Positions 32,798-43,980 of a stretch of 64,000 nucleotides of DNA are shown piece by piece. The DNA comes from Ilyonectria destructans (taxonomy: Eukaryota; Ascomycota; Sordariomycetes; Hypocreales; Nectriaceae). Position numbers and translations under genes: made by a program. Position 1 is the first letter of the stretch; each line of letters begins with the position of its first letter. The stretch spans positions 1,550,001-1,614,000 of the forward strand of contig JAHEWK010000005.1 of the NCBI GenBank assembly GCA_020740775.1, given 5' to 3'. The notes below the pieces were generated by a model that was not told where the DNA came from, ran no database searches, and saw only the letters and a program-made list of their open reading frames with translations.

Positions 32798-34719
32798 TTA
32801 CTCCGCCCCTTCAGGCTTAGGCGGAGGTCCTTTGAAGAACGACTCCCACGACTCGGGTCTCCACACATGCTTGAACTTCTCTGCGTACTTCCATTCTGTG
32901 TGTCCTCCGTAATTGTCTTTGTCAACGGAGTCGGCCATCTTCTTTACGTAAGAGTCGCACGGGTTTCCGAAATTGTCGAGGCCCGTCCACTTGTACACTT
33001 GGATCGGATGGCCTCCTGATGTGTATATGAATCGGTTGCCGAACTTGCCATGGGCTTTCTGGTGCTCGCGCCGTATCTGGACTTGGTCGTCTGGGCCGCC
33101 CCACATGAGCCACAGGTTCCTGAGAATGCGGCCCATCCAGACGGCTTCCCGGGTTATAGGGTCGTCCTGTGTGAACTCCCTCCTGTCCGAGTAGTCCCAC
33201 TCGGGATCGAACACTGCGTACCGAGTGCCTCCTTGGGCGCCGTGAAGGGTGTTCAGGTGCTTGAATAGTTCCCACGCGCGGTCCTGCCACTTGGTATCGT
33301 CAGTGGCCCGCCAGGCGTTGTACACCAGGTCAGACAATTCGGGAGCTGACACGCGTCTTGGGCCTTCGGGCCATACATCAACGTTCCTGTAGATCTGCCA
33401 GCAGGTTTCTGCGATGTCGAGTCCAAACTTGACATATTTCTCCTCCTCGACGGCCATGCCTCCGATGATGAAGTTTAGACCGGTAGCGCAGGCCGCTATG
33501 TTTCGATGTTAGCATATCCAAAATGACAACTCCGAAGGACTGAGGGATTGGGAACTCACGCTGACTAGAGTTGGTAATGGTCAAGTTGCCCGAGAAATCT
33601 GACAGAAATTGCAACTCCTGATGAACGTCAGGAAAGCTCTGGAGATTCTCGATGACCGAGTCCGCTGCCTTTATCCACCAGTCCTTGTAAAGATGGAACC
33701 GAATGGGATCATATATCCACAGCTTGATGAGAGCTTCGTAGTAGAGGCGGCCCTCGTGATTCCACCCGCCCTCATCGCCAAGAAACCAGCCGTCGGTGAG
33801 GTTGACACGATTTGCGAACAGTCCTGAAAACGGTTGAGACTGTCTGGGCATTGGGTGATGGAGTCGCACTCCGATCTGCTGGATCTTCTTGCCGTAGTCT
33901 TTAACGCCCGATACGTCGCCGAGGCGCACCCACTCCAGCATCAGCGCGCCAATTTCGGCGAGGGTAGTGTTCTTCGCGTCGACCTTCTCGTGTTGGGGGT
34001 AGAATTTAACGACGGGGACAGGAAATCCCGAGGGTGTATCGAAGGCAACATTGAGGGTACGAGCGAGCGTCTCAGCTTGGTCGAGAAAAGTATGTAGAAC
34101 GCCTTTCTTATACAGGAGGTAATTATACTGGCCAGCGAGAAGGTCATATACTATTAAACGGTCAGCGGAGACCTTCAGGAAAACCTGGAGACCGGGGGAC
34201 TGGAGTGGGGTGAAGAACAACAAGATTTGATACTTACTTGAGAGCATACCTCCGAGGTAGTTAATGGAGGCATAGGAGAGAGAAACTGGCAATTCCCACT
34301 CATGTGTATCGTGGAAGTTGACGAGCTTAACCAGTTCTGCCATGCGGTTGATCGTCACAACTTCGCGCATAACAATGGCTGTGCTAAGGCCGAATACCAA
34401 CGGGGCTCTCCAACCATATCTTCAAGGCGTCAGTCCAGTGTCTCATCCAATTTGCCTCAAGGGCTGATGGGGGGTTGACTCACGGATCTTCTACAAACGA
34501 CCCATTAGCGAGGGGAATTGTTCCGTTTGGGTGTGCATAGTCGATATAGTGGTGCCACGCGTATCTGAACGCCTCCCTGACCTCGCGGGCCTTGTTGTAG
34601 TCAGTATAACTTAGCCAGATATCATTCTTGTACGACTTGTAGTCTGGGCGATAGATCGCAGAAGACACCAGGTGGGCGAAGGAACCGAGCAACAAGATGG
34701 TGAGTTTATGCGGCAACAT
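32798..34719 (-). CDS. secreted GH47-like (class I alpha-mannosidase fold) protein, probably catalytically altered
   Basis: The exons are 34719-34484, 34419-34238, 34150-33560 and 33495-32798 (introns 64, 87 and 64 nt, all with canonical signals), giving 568 aa. A signal peptide (MLPHKLTILLLGSFAHLVSS) is followed by a GH47-like toroid: REAFRYAWHHYIDYA, YLGGMLSIYDLLAGQYNYLL, AFDTPSGFPVPVVKF, TTLAEIGALMLEWVRLG, FIIGGMAVEEEKYVKFGLDI and AETCWQIYR. Several NxS/T sites fit secretion. By eye, the acid-bearing FE(S/T)TIR motif reads SYASIN, so Tyr128 stands at the catalytic Glu. The second acid motif DHLxCF reads SQPACA. The ETLKY and calcium-binding Thr-Glu-Ala-His segments near the usual C-terminus are absent. 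It may be a binding protein or pseudoenzyme; a normal alpha-1,2-mannosidase is unlikely. It converges with lgd1. Confidence 0.8.
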
Positions 34720-35879
34720 CTCAACAGAGGACGAAATTAGTGTACAAAGGAAGGGGACGTATGGGCACGGAAATGATGATGAAGTATGTAGAGGTGAAAA
34801 GAGGAGTGATGTCGGCAGGAGGACAGAGCTCTGGTAGAAAAAATCATGTGGTCAGCAGGAGGCGACTGCAAACTTTGTGATATTATCCTTCAAGGAGGCG
34901 AACGTAATCCCTGTGACCTATCCTTCAAGGTCACAACCCTAGGCAGCGGCTGCGAAGCAGCGAAGCTATCTCATTAGGTGGCAACAACCCTTATGATGAA
35001 CTCCATCAAGGCCCTGGGTACCTCTAGAAATAACATAGTATCAATAACATCGATGGTCCTGTTCCTTCCCCCCCAAGGCCTCTTGGAGGCGTTTTATCCT
35101 TTCTACAATATTTGCAGGCATCTAGTGATTCTGGTCTACCTATTCCTCTTTCAATTCAAGATTTTTCTTGTTCATTTGTGACCTGGCTGCCTTCCGGCCT
35201 GATGTACGACAAGGAGTTTAAAAATTCCGATTAAAATTTAAAATCCTAATCAAAACTGGCGACGCCAATAGGTCTTGTCTCGAATTTGTACTCTCCAGTT
35301 TACAAAGAGCCCACTCTGAGGTCTCCTCGACTGGACTCGGACTAGCTTATTCTTCTCAAACCGCTGTCTAAGACTCAGCAAGACATGCATGCACATACTT
35401 TGCATTGGTTCATTGACTAAAGCTCGCCGCTATTATCTAAAAATGCAAACTTTGTCTGTACAAGGCTGACGTGACGTGGACTAATCGCACCTTGGCCACA
35501 CTCCTGGCCGGGTTGCTTGTTCGAAATGGCGCTTGTTCTGGCAAACATTGGCAAGATGCAACACTTTAGCCAGCACGTGACCATATCAGATCGCTACACT
35601 AGCCTGGGCACGACTCATCAATCACGCTCCACCTTGGTCGGGCAGTGAGTCGCACAAGTAACAGGACGACATACTGTTGGATGCGTCATTTCAAACCGCT
35701 TTCCCATCACATCTCGCTTTCGTAACCACCCAAAGAATTTCATATCTACCAGCAGCTCATTACTTCGTCGCTGTCTGGCCCCCAAAACCCCTCGTCTGCA
35801 ACCTTGATCGCATCATGGTTTGTTCAGAAGTGTATCCTTTCCAGCATTCTATCCCACCGCCGCCCTCACCAAAGAGACA
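34720..35879. other. intergenic region, partly AT-rich
   Basis: This 1160-bp region between divergent genes holds both promoters. At about 34870-34960 there are repeated ccttcaagg words and a 7-bp inverted repeat (tgtgacc and ggtcaca, 34912-34935). From about 34980 to 35260 the sequence is AT-rich (attccgattaaaatttaaaa near 35226). It could be old degenerate repeat DNA, but no transposon protein or terminal repeat is visible. Confidence 0.35.
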
Positions 35880-37761
35880 ATGCCGTCCGAAACCTCAGAG
35901 GCGCTCGTCCAGAAACTGGTGGTAGGTGATTTATTATTGCGTGCCACTGGGTCGATGCTCGTTCCTGGGCATTTGAGTTTGAGTGATGAGAAGACTGTTC
36001 CTAGATTCGAGTGGCGCAAAACCTATCAACGTGTAGCGAGGGATCAAGTCCAAGAATGATATTGTCTAGTGCCTCGCTTTGGGGTGTGTCGCTAAGACTC
36101 GTCATCACATAGATAACTGCATGGAAAGACATGGTCGTGTGCTGACATCCTTGCCAGGAATCGTTCTGCACCCTTCTGGACGAAGCCCTCATAGTCGCTA
36201 TCGCCAGCGATCACGACCTCAAGCAACAACCAGAGTACGATGCAGTTCAAGCCATCTTAGAAGGTCTGGCTCGAGATGTCACATCCGAAGAAGCAACGGG
36301 ATTCAACCCCAGCGGCATATCTGGAAGCCCCGAGGAGACCACCGACGGCCTGAGTACTACGGAAACAAGCAACAGCCATCAAGCTTCTCGCACCCGTGAT
36401 ACGGATACCTCAAGCAGTGATCTAGCATCATCGGCATCTGGAGGCACTTATTCCATTCCTAGGCTCACTACATTCAACAACGACAGTGAGGAGAGTAAGA
36501 TCCTCCAGCTTCAGAGCATCTTCAGTGACCTCAAGGAGTATGACATCAAACATTCCTTAAAGAAGGCAGGCGGGGATTTCCAGGCAGCCCTGGATGACCT
36601 GCTCAACATTCAGTACCTCAAGTCCACTGGCCAGCACCAAAAAGGTGTGGATGGATTCTTTCAGCCAGACGAAGAAGTTGGCAAGAAGAGGAAGAAGAAG
36701 AACAGAAACAAGGGCAAGAAGCCACTCCAATCTGATGCCCACGTGGTCAGAGAAGGTGCTACCTCTCCTGACCACGTGAAGGAAATGAAGCGTAAGAGTC
36801 TCCCTCTCACAGCCACCCAAATTGCCGGCTCCTAACATGTGAGCGTGCAGGACAGGATGATGTTGCATATCTTGCAGACAGGATGAATCTCCCCTTCGAT
36901 GAGGTTTCCGCCATTTACCACAGAAAGCGCTTCTCGAGTGGTGCCACAGTTGTTGAGATCATAGATCAACACATCTCTCTGGGTATCGAGGCCCAAGATG
37001 ACGCGAGTAAGAAGGACGCGAAAGCACTGGCACAGAAATACCGCAATGTGCCTGAGAATTACATGTCAACGGTTGTCCAAGTTACTGGCTCCATCCCCCA
37101 ATGGTCAGACGACATCGCAGCGCTTCTAAGCAAGCACTTCACGAAGAACCCCTGGACCCAGAAGCTGGATCTGAATTACACCTTAACCCCGCTCCCACAA
37201 GAAGAAATCGAGGGCTTCGAGACTGGCAAGGCAGCCGTCAGCAGGATCGGCGCACCATTGGCCCCCAATGGTACCAATCCAATGGCGTATGCCCAAGCTG
37301 CGGAGAAGGCCAACCACCACCATCGCGTAAAACGTGAGGCAGCAGCTTCAGCATCGCAGCTCAACAGACGGGGCGCTTCGAGCCCCCTTTATCGCCAAGC
37401 AGCTGGGTACTACGCCGAGGTCGCTCGGGAACAAGGCCGTTATGCGCAACAGGCGTCATCAACGGCTGCGGATCTTTTAGTAGAACAACAGAGCGACTCC
37501 AATTCGATTGACCTCCACGGCGTCTACGTCCAAGACGGCGTGCGCATTGCGCGACAAAAGGTCCAAGCGTGGTGGTCAGGCCTGGGCGAGTTCCGCTCGG
37601 AGAAGGCCAGGCAACAACACTTCACTGTTATCACCGGGCTAGGTCGCCATAGTGCTGGGGGCGTGTCGCAGTTGAGACAGGCGGTGGCTGCAGCTCTCCT
37701 CCAGGATGGGTGGAAGATGCAAGTCGACACTGGTCGGTTTGTGGTAAAAGGAAGACGGTGA
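35880..37761 (+). CDS. CUE- and Smr-domain protein, Cue2-like
   Basis: The exons are 35880-35921, 36158-36791 and 36851-37761, giving 528 aa. The 236-nt intron 1 has donor GTAGGT, branch gctgac and acceptor GCCAG and leaves a 14-codon first exon; intron 2 is 59 nt. A CUE-like ubiquitin-binding domain lies at about 126-170 (ILQLQSIFSDLKEYDIKHSL, GDFQAALDDLLNIQYL), and a second CUE-like helix set at about 227-265. A DUF1771 helix (about 405-440, AAGYYAEVAREQGRYAQQAS) precedes the Smr domain. The Smr domain has SIDLHGVYV (the D-x-H pair, about 446-448) and TGLGRHSAGG. Yeast Cue2 with this layout cleaves mRNA at collided ribosomes (no-go decay), and its catalytic D-x-H is conserved here, so an active nuclease is plausible. 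A KKRKKKNRNKGKK stretch is basic and could bind RNA. Confidence 0.88.
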
Positions 37762-38543
37762 AACAGTCGAGACAGCACTGCCACCAACAATGCCGTGTTG
37801 ACGGCACCCCCCATGGACGACGCCCATTGCTAGCGGGCGCCGTGTCAACAAGGATCATACGGGTTTCCAATCGAACGATTCGTCGCCGGGTCTCTCGGGT
37901 ATGGAGCAAAACACAAACTATGTCTTGATGCAGTACAGCACAGTATGCATCACATCCTTTAAGCGAGAGCCTCAATGCCAATACGGTATCCGCCGAGTCC
38001 CTCAAACTGTCAAAAGGGATGCCTGGAGATGGAGGAGGTGGCAATGCCATTCAGAATGGGCCAAGTCGGCAACGACACTGCAGCTCTGCCACCCGATCGC
38101 TCGGCCGATATGGCGAAGCAAGGCTTTCAACGGTCCGAGAAGCCAACCACCTGGACTCATCAATATTGACATGACATGAGAATCTAATGGCACCGCCTAA
38201 ACAAGCCTTCATGTGTTTCTATTCTGAATCTGACATATACCCGCTAGTCCCACCAATTCTGCACCAGGGTGGCGGTGCTAGGCACCACCGAAAGGGCGAC
38301 TGGACGCTTGGCGCGAATCCTTCGGCTGGCGATTTGCAATCGAGGGGCGTGCATGTCGCGACACAGGGGCGTGGATAAAGCAGGCACCAGGAAGCTGCCA
38401 ATACATATATACTTGCTTCATCCTTCCCTCAGATCGAGAACTTCACCACCGCTACACCTCATCAACATCAATCAATCAACCAAACCATTTCATCTAGCAT
38501 ACAACAACCATCAACTTCAAAAACTAAAAAATCATCATTCAAC
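37762..38543. promoter_or_regulatory. upstream region of the four-helix membrane protein
   Basis: The 782-bp gap holds the 3' region of the Cue2-like gene and the promoter of the next. A TATA-like catatata element lies at about 38404-38411, some 135 bp before the ATG at 38544. A C/A-rich leader (catcaatcaatcaaccaaac) follows. No gene is visible. Confidence 0.45.
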
Positions 38544-39305
38544 ATGGCGGGAGAGTCTCGTACTCCGCCGAGAAAATCTGGCTTGGGCTTCCGCGTCCCA
38601 AGAGACGACGCCCATGAGCGTCTTCTCGACCCTCTTGAACAACTTGACCCGAAGCCCAAGTTCACCGCCAACATTTCCATCATCCAGTTCATCCGCCTAG
38701 TAGTCATCCCGCTGGCCATTACTGACACGGTCCTCATCGGAGTATACTGCAACGGCCATGCGGGGTGGGCTGTCTTCTTTGGGTCATGGACCCTTTCGCT
38801 CATCCTCTGGTCCGCTTTCCAGGTTATCCGGGGGGTTTCCAAGTCGTCGCAGCGGTTCGAGTTTCAGATTGGCCAATTCGCGTGCTGGTGTGGACGAATC
38901 AACAGCAGCGGGATTACGACACGGCAGCAGCGTCCCTACCCTGTCATGTTTGCCGACTTTGTCTTCTGTGTGCTGTTCATCATCTTGAGCGTCGTCGCCT
39001 TTGAGACCGATATCTGGAGTTACAACTGGTACTGGGACGAGCGTAGCGTTCAGATCGGAGCTATAAGCATTACCTTGACGTAAGTACTTCACCACATATA
39101 CCGACAAACGTTTCAGCTAACCCACCTATACAGCGCACTCCAATTCGCGGTTTCTGTGTTGAACTTCTTCTCCCTTTGCCGGAAGTCGAGGATCATGATC
39201 TTCGCCACCGAGCATGAGGAGCGAGCCGAATCTGTTCTCGGGGTTGGTGAGATCTATACCGATGACCAGTCGGAGCCACGAACGTCTGTCGCGTCTCTCG
39301 TCTAA
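38544..39305 (+). CDS. multi-pass membrane protein of unknown function (235 aa)
   Basis: The exons are 38544-39079 and 39134-39305. The 54-nt intron (GTAAGT ... ACAG) joins AISITLT to ALQFAVSVLNFFSLC, completing a fourth hydrophobic helix. Predicted helices are IQFIRLVVIPLAITDTVLIG, GWAVFFGSWTLSLILWSAF, VMFADFVFCVLFIILSVVAF and ISITLTALQFAVSVLNFF. The N-terminus (about 45 residues, basic and polar) and the C-terminus (EHEERAESVLGVGEIY, then Ser/Thr-rich) are probably both cytoplasmic. The layout resembles the MARVEL-like four-helix proteins common in filamentous fungi, but I see no diagnostic motif and assign no function. The start is the first ATG after the CA-rich leader (attcaacATGGC). Confidence 0.82.
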
Positions 39306-39649
39306 GACATTGACAATTGGGGGAACCGAGACCAATCAACATCATGATCCTCCCTCCCGCTCACTCTTAATGACCTTGTGGGTGGTGGGGTCACTCGGCA
39401 TTAAAGCCCTCGACGGCATATGACAACCAAGTTATTGAGAATGGATGGCACCTAAGTTTGGTTGCGATACGGGCCATAGTTTGGGAAGATGAAGCTATTT
39501 GTTTTGGATAAAGCCGGATATGTCGCACGCATATCCAGCACATATTGGACAATTTCCTGATTTCTGTTCTTCTCCCTATGCACCACATTCTTTCATTTCT
39601 AGATAGCATGTAACGTCAACCTGTCCTCTGCCGTCAACATCCAAGCTGT
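39306..39649. other. convergent 3' intergenic region
   Basis: This 344-bp gap lies between the convergent membrane-protein gene and PEX11. It should hold both 3' UTRs. I see no gene or repeat in it. Confidence 0.4.
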
Positions 39650-40508
39650 TTACTTCTGAAGCTTCTCTCCAATTCGCTCCCAAGCAGCCCATCCTGTGGT
39701 CAAAGTCGTGAAGAACATAGCAGAGCTGACTTGACCGGCAGTAATGTTCACCCAGCCGATGGCGGAGCCGGGCAGAAGCATGTCAACAGCGTCGGAAATG
39801 ATGCCTCGGACAAGAACCACCTTCTTGGCGCTGGTCTCCTGCTGACGCTGCTTCTGCTTTTCGGCTTCGGCAGACTTCTCGGAAGCTTCCTTCTTGGCGT
39901 CCTTCTTAGTCGCATCCTTTTCGGTGGTGCTGGTCTTGGTAGGATCCTCGACGGGTACACTACTGTTGAGGCGGTACAGCTTGATGAGGGAGACCAGTAC
40001 GGACGCAGCCAACCCGCCAAACCAAAGGTATTGCGACTGAGAGTCGATTTCCTTGCTCTGGATGGGGCCAAAGATCTGTAGGCTGTCGATACCCAACAGG
40101 TCCAACAGCGTGAGCGTCTCGGTCATGCCGAACAGACCAAGGGAGGTCTTGCTGATGATGCTGAGCCACACCTCCAGGTTCTTCTCCTCAGCGACATACA
40201 GCACCCAGCCGGCCTTGAAGGTGTCCATGAAGCGGAAGAGACGGATAAAACGCCGCGACACGTTGATCTGGCCGCGGACAGCCGCGAGGCCCGTAGCCTT
40301 GACTGCCTGGGCGACTTCAGATGTGTTCGGGAGTAGCGTAGCCAGCAGCAGCGGGTACGCGATCAGCAGAGAGCATGCCGACTGGAAGAGTCGCAGAAGC
40401 CGCTCAAGGCCGACTGTGCGGTGTTAGCAGCGCGGCATATGAGGGTTGCGATGCCAACGTACCAAGATCAGTGCCAAAGGCGACAAATTGCTCATACGCG
40501 TTCGCCAT
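39650..40508 (-). CDS. PEX11: peroxisomal membrane protein PEX11
   Basis: PEX11 is a peroxisome elongation and division factor that tubulates the peroxisomal membrane. The exons are 40508-40463 and 40413-39650, giving 269 aa. The 49-nt intron has donor GTACGT, branch gctaac and acceptor CACAG; the join reads AFGTDLVGLERLLRLFQSAC. The INVSRRFIRLFRFMDTFKAG segment is diagnostic for the family and lies in the amphipathic membrane-active region. EEKNLEVWLSIISKTSLGLFG leads to LWFGGLAASVLVSLIKLYRL, a hydrophobic segment. A strongly charged Lys/Glu-rich coil (about 185-220) follows. The final hydrophobic stretch (AIGWVNITAGQVSSAMFFTTL) ends GEKLQK. The charged coil is longer than in yeast Pex11; filamentous fungi often have several paralogues and this may be one of the divergent ones. 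Confidence 0.92.
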
Positions 40509-41073
40509 CTTGACGAGTAGAGCAGAGCAAAAAAACAAGAACTCAAGGGGTATCCGGAAAAGAGGGAGCAGAAGGAGCAATCTAAATACTGTAACCCAGT
40601 CTATAAACAATCTGATGCAGCTAAAATAACAAACAGAAAGCAGGAAATAAGAGAACGGTGGATGTCGTTGAACTGGCGGTGTTCAATTATGGGCCCCTGC
40701 TATTTGGCGAGTCAGTCGGGCGATGCGCTGGCGTTTAGGCGGCTCAGAATCCACTCGCGCCATCGAACGAGGGCAATTTGGATGGACTCAAGCTAAGTGT
40801 TGGCGAATCATGTGGAAAAGTTATGCCGACAAATTAATGCCGTTTGAGGATTTATCCAAGGCGAGCTCATGAACGGACAAGGCGTTGTTTGTTGGCAGTC
40901 ACAATGCAAACAAGGGACAAGTATATGTGGGCATTGTCTTGACGACTCAACATGCCATTGAACACAAAGTAAATATAACACAGGGCATCTACGGGAGGCA
41001 GGTTTGCATAGTTACACGGCTGCCCGACCTATCCTCCGCTCTAGACGCAGACTCTTTTCCCCACAAGAAACCA
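40509..41073. promoter_or_regulatory. PEX11 upstream region and NDUFV1 3' region
   Basis: This 565-bp gap lies between two minus-strand genes. I see no gene, TATA box or notable repeat. Confidence 0.35.
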
Positions 41074-42653
41074 TTATTGACCGGGGGAAATCAGCTTTCC
41101 CTGAGCCTTTGCTGAATGCTCCCATCCACCCGCCAACGCCTCACCACCACTCTCCTGCGCGAACTTCTGCATCCGCGCCTCGAGCTCGGGTCGGAAGTGA
41201 CGGATAAGACCTTGAATAGGCCAGGCAAAAGCCTCACCCAGAGCTGCGAGAAAGTTAGTAACAGTAGACAAATTAATCGGACGATAGAACATACCGCAGA
41301 TAGTGTGACCTTCGACCTGCTTGGTGAGCTCCTGGAGCATGTCAATCTCCCGCTCACGGCCCTGGCCCTTCTCGAATCGGCTCATGATCTGCTCAGTCCA
41401 CTTGCTGCCCTCTCGGCAAGGAGTGCACTGGCCGCAACTCTCGTGGCGGTAGAAGTGGCTGAGACGGCTGATGGCTCGGACGACATCGGCGCTCTTGTCC
41501 ATGACAATAACGGCTGCGGTACCGAGACCAGACTGGCTGTCCTTGAGACCGTCAAAGTCCATGATCTGGTCGTCGCAGACGTGCTTGGGCAGGATAGGAG
41601 TAGAGGAACCACCGGGGATGATGGCCAGGAGGTTGTCCCATCCGCCTCGGACACCACCGCAGTGCTTGTCAATGAGCTCGCGGAGAGGGATGGACATCTC
41701 CTCTTCGACGGTGCAAGGGTTGTTGACGTGACCGGAGATACCGAAGAGCTTGGTGCCCTGGTTTCGCTCACGGCCAAACCCGGCGAACCAGCTTCCTCCA
41801 CGGCGGCAGATGGTAGGGGCGACGGCGATAGTCTCGACGTTGGCGACAGTGGAAGGGCATCCGAAGAGACCGACGGCAGCAGGGAACGGGGGCTTGAGAC
41901 GGGGCTTGCCAGGCTTTCCCTCAATGGACTCAATCAGAGAAGTCTCCTCGCCACATACGTAGGCACCCGCACCTCGGTGGATGTAAACATCGAAATCGTA
42001 ACCGGATCCGCAGGCGTTCTTGCCAATCAGGCCATCGGCGTAGGCTTCGTTGATAGCGTTCTGGAGGACATCGGCCTCCAGGACGAATTCACCACGGATA
42101 TAGATGTAGGCAGCGGTCGCGTTCATGGCTCGGCCGGCAACGAGGCAGCCCTCGATGAGCTTGTGTGGGTCCTTTCGCATGATTTCTCGGTCCTTGCATG
42201 TTCCGGGCTCGCCCTCATCGGCATTGACGACCAGGTATCGGGGCTTCGTGTCCTTGTCCCAGTCCTTGAAGTTCATGAATGACTACAGAGCGTCAGATAA
42301 CGAGATCCCGGAGCGTGGCGGCGATTGAGGCGAGATTGCCCGCGACCTACCCATTTCAGACCCGAGGGGAAACCAGCACCTCCTCGTCCTCGCAGACCGG
42401 AGGTCTTGACCTCATTGATGATCCAATCGTGGCCCTTGAGGATAATCTCCTTCGTCTTGTGCCAATCGCCCATCTTCTTCGCGCTCTTGAGGTCGGGAGG
42501 GTATCGTCCGTACAAATTCTGAAAGATGCGATCCTGGTCCTTGAGGCCGCCGTATCGCCGCACCGGGGGGGCATCTTGGACGGTGGCCAGACCTCTCACG
42601 GCAGTCCGTGAGAGGCCGACGGCCTGCTTCGGCGCCGATCTCGTGGACAGCAT
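41074..42653 (-). CDS. NUO-51: NADH:ubiquinone oxidoreductase 51-kDa subunit (NDUFV1)
   Basis: This subunit of mitochondrial complex I binds FMN, NADH and iron-sulfur cluster N3, and is the entry point for electrons from NADH. The exons are 42653-42351, 42282-41295 and 41243-41074, giving 486 aa. The introns of 69 and 51 nt have GTAGGT/TAG and GTATGT/GCAG ends. The joins read [18 protein letters not shown] and [19 protein letters not shown], exactly as in the family. [10 protein letters not shown] (about 89-98) and [17 protein letters not shown] (about 204-220) form the FMN/NADH site. The N3 cluster ligands are Cys384, Cys387 and Cys390 (CGQCTPC) and Cys430 (HTIC). The N-terminus ([20 protein letters not shown]) is a mitochondrial presequence. 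It is divergently transcribed from the dynactin-like gene. Confidence 0.97.
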
Positions 42654-43113
42654 TGTGTTGTGGTCGGGTCGGGTGGCGGATTGAGGCGATGGTAGACAGA
42701 CGGACGTGAGGATGCGGCACTTCGAGTTTCCGTCGAGATTCGTGACCGTCCAGAAATGGCTGCTTGGTGATTGGCCAATGCAGCCCCCAGATTACTCAGC
42801 CCATTCCGTTAACCGATACCTCTGTCACACCCGATTTTATGTGGGGATGCAAGTCTCTCCTAGCACTACTGTTAAGCGCAAATCAGACATTTGTTTGGCT
42901 GGCCACCCCTGACCTCATCGACTCTGGAGAGCTCAGGGTACAAGGTACCTGCTGTACGTAAGCTATTGGACTATCGCCAGCTCCAAACACCATCCCCAAA
43001 CGCCAGTCCTCACACGACCGTCGCCCCAAACAGTCCCGTCGAGCAATGACGGCGTTAAAACCACAGGGACACGAACTCGATACGTAGAATCCTTGACGAA
43101 ATCCCCGGGCGCC
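42654..43113. promoter_or_regulatory. bidirectional promoter, NDUFV1 and dynactin p27-like
   Basis: Only 460 bp separate the two divergent starts, so both promoters must lie here. A degenerate CT/AG composition and tggccaatg (about 42772) with an ATTGG/CCAAT core are visible. No gene is present. Confidence 0.45.
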
Positions 43114-43748
43114 ATGTCTAGCAAGCGGCACTCCATTCTTCCGGCCATTGATCGCAGTGGCCCGAAACCGCCTGTCAGCTTCTCGTCCTCACTCACCATC
43201 TCCGACAATGCCATCCTCCAGGGCACCCACTCGATTACGATGCAGGCGGAGACAGTAGTACACCCTCGTTCACGGGTTGAGTCCCACTTGGGAAGCATCC
43301 TCATCGGTCGGCGATGTCTCGTCCACGAACAAGCACACCTTGGAGCCCGCCCAGCAGATATCGAGACCGCAAAGCCAGGCGGTGTTGCACTTGCTGACTA
43401 TGTCACGATCGAGGCCGGCTGCGTTATCGAGGCTGGAGGCACCGAGATTGGGGAAGGTTCCATCATTCAAGCTGGAGCTAGGATTGGCAGTGGTGCTAGA
43501 ATCGGCAAGGTATTAATATCTACATATGCAGTGTGGAACTAGGTGTTGACTTGTAGAAGAACTGCACGATTACACCAATGTCGACTATAGCCCCAAGAAC
43601 GGTCCTCCCCGACAGCACCGTTGTTTTCTCCAATGGCACAAGACGAATCGATCAGCGAGACATCTCCGACCAAAAGAAAATCGCACTGATCAAGCAACTC
43701 GGAGTGTTAAAGAAGATGATTCGCAGCAATCCGGACAAATTTAAATGA
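43114..43748 (+). CDS. dynactin subunit 6 (p27)-like left-handed beta-helix protein
   Basis: This is a probable pointed-end component of the dynactin complex, which supports dynein cargo transport. The exons are 43114-43509 and 43560-43748, giving 194 aa. The protein is made of imperfect hexapeptide repeats of a left-handed beta helix: GTHSITMQAETVVHPRSRV, GSILIGRRCLVHEQAHLG, ADYVTIEAGCVIEAGG and EGSIIQAGARIGSGARIG. After the intron come NCTITPMSTIAPRTVLPDST and VVFSNGTRRID, matching the end of p27. The tail KKIALIKQLGVLKKMIRSNP is helical. The acceptor is tagaag, a tandem NAG site: using the first AG adds one Lys (GKKNC instead of GKNC). The start ATG at 43114 (ggcgccATGTCT) is the first in frame. 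Other hexapeptide proteins (acyltransferases) lack the p27-type C-terminus. Confidence 0.87.
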
Positions 43749-43980
43749 TATTCATGATGCAAACGCAGCTCCTCAACTACTTCGACCACTCGACATTACT
43801 CTATTACCTACCCCATCCTTTTGAGCCAGAAACATAAACTCCTCTGTTGGTGCCAATACCATCCCGGAACATGCAAGTCGAAGCCAGCCTTCCTGCAGTG
43901 CCGAACCCAGTTCAGACATTATATACCGTCGCCAACACGACTGCACAAACCACGCCTATAAAGTGTCCACTCCGCGCACC

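Noticed and set aside
41116..42282. A 388-codon plus-strand frame opposite NDUFV1
   Set aside because: It is antisense to a highly conserved gene with clear splice sites. It is a codon-bias mirror with no similarity of its own.
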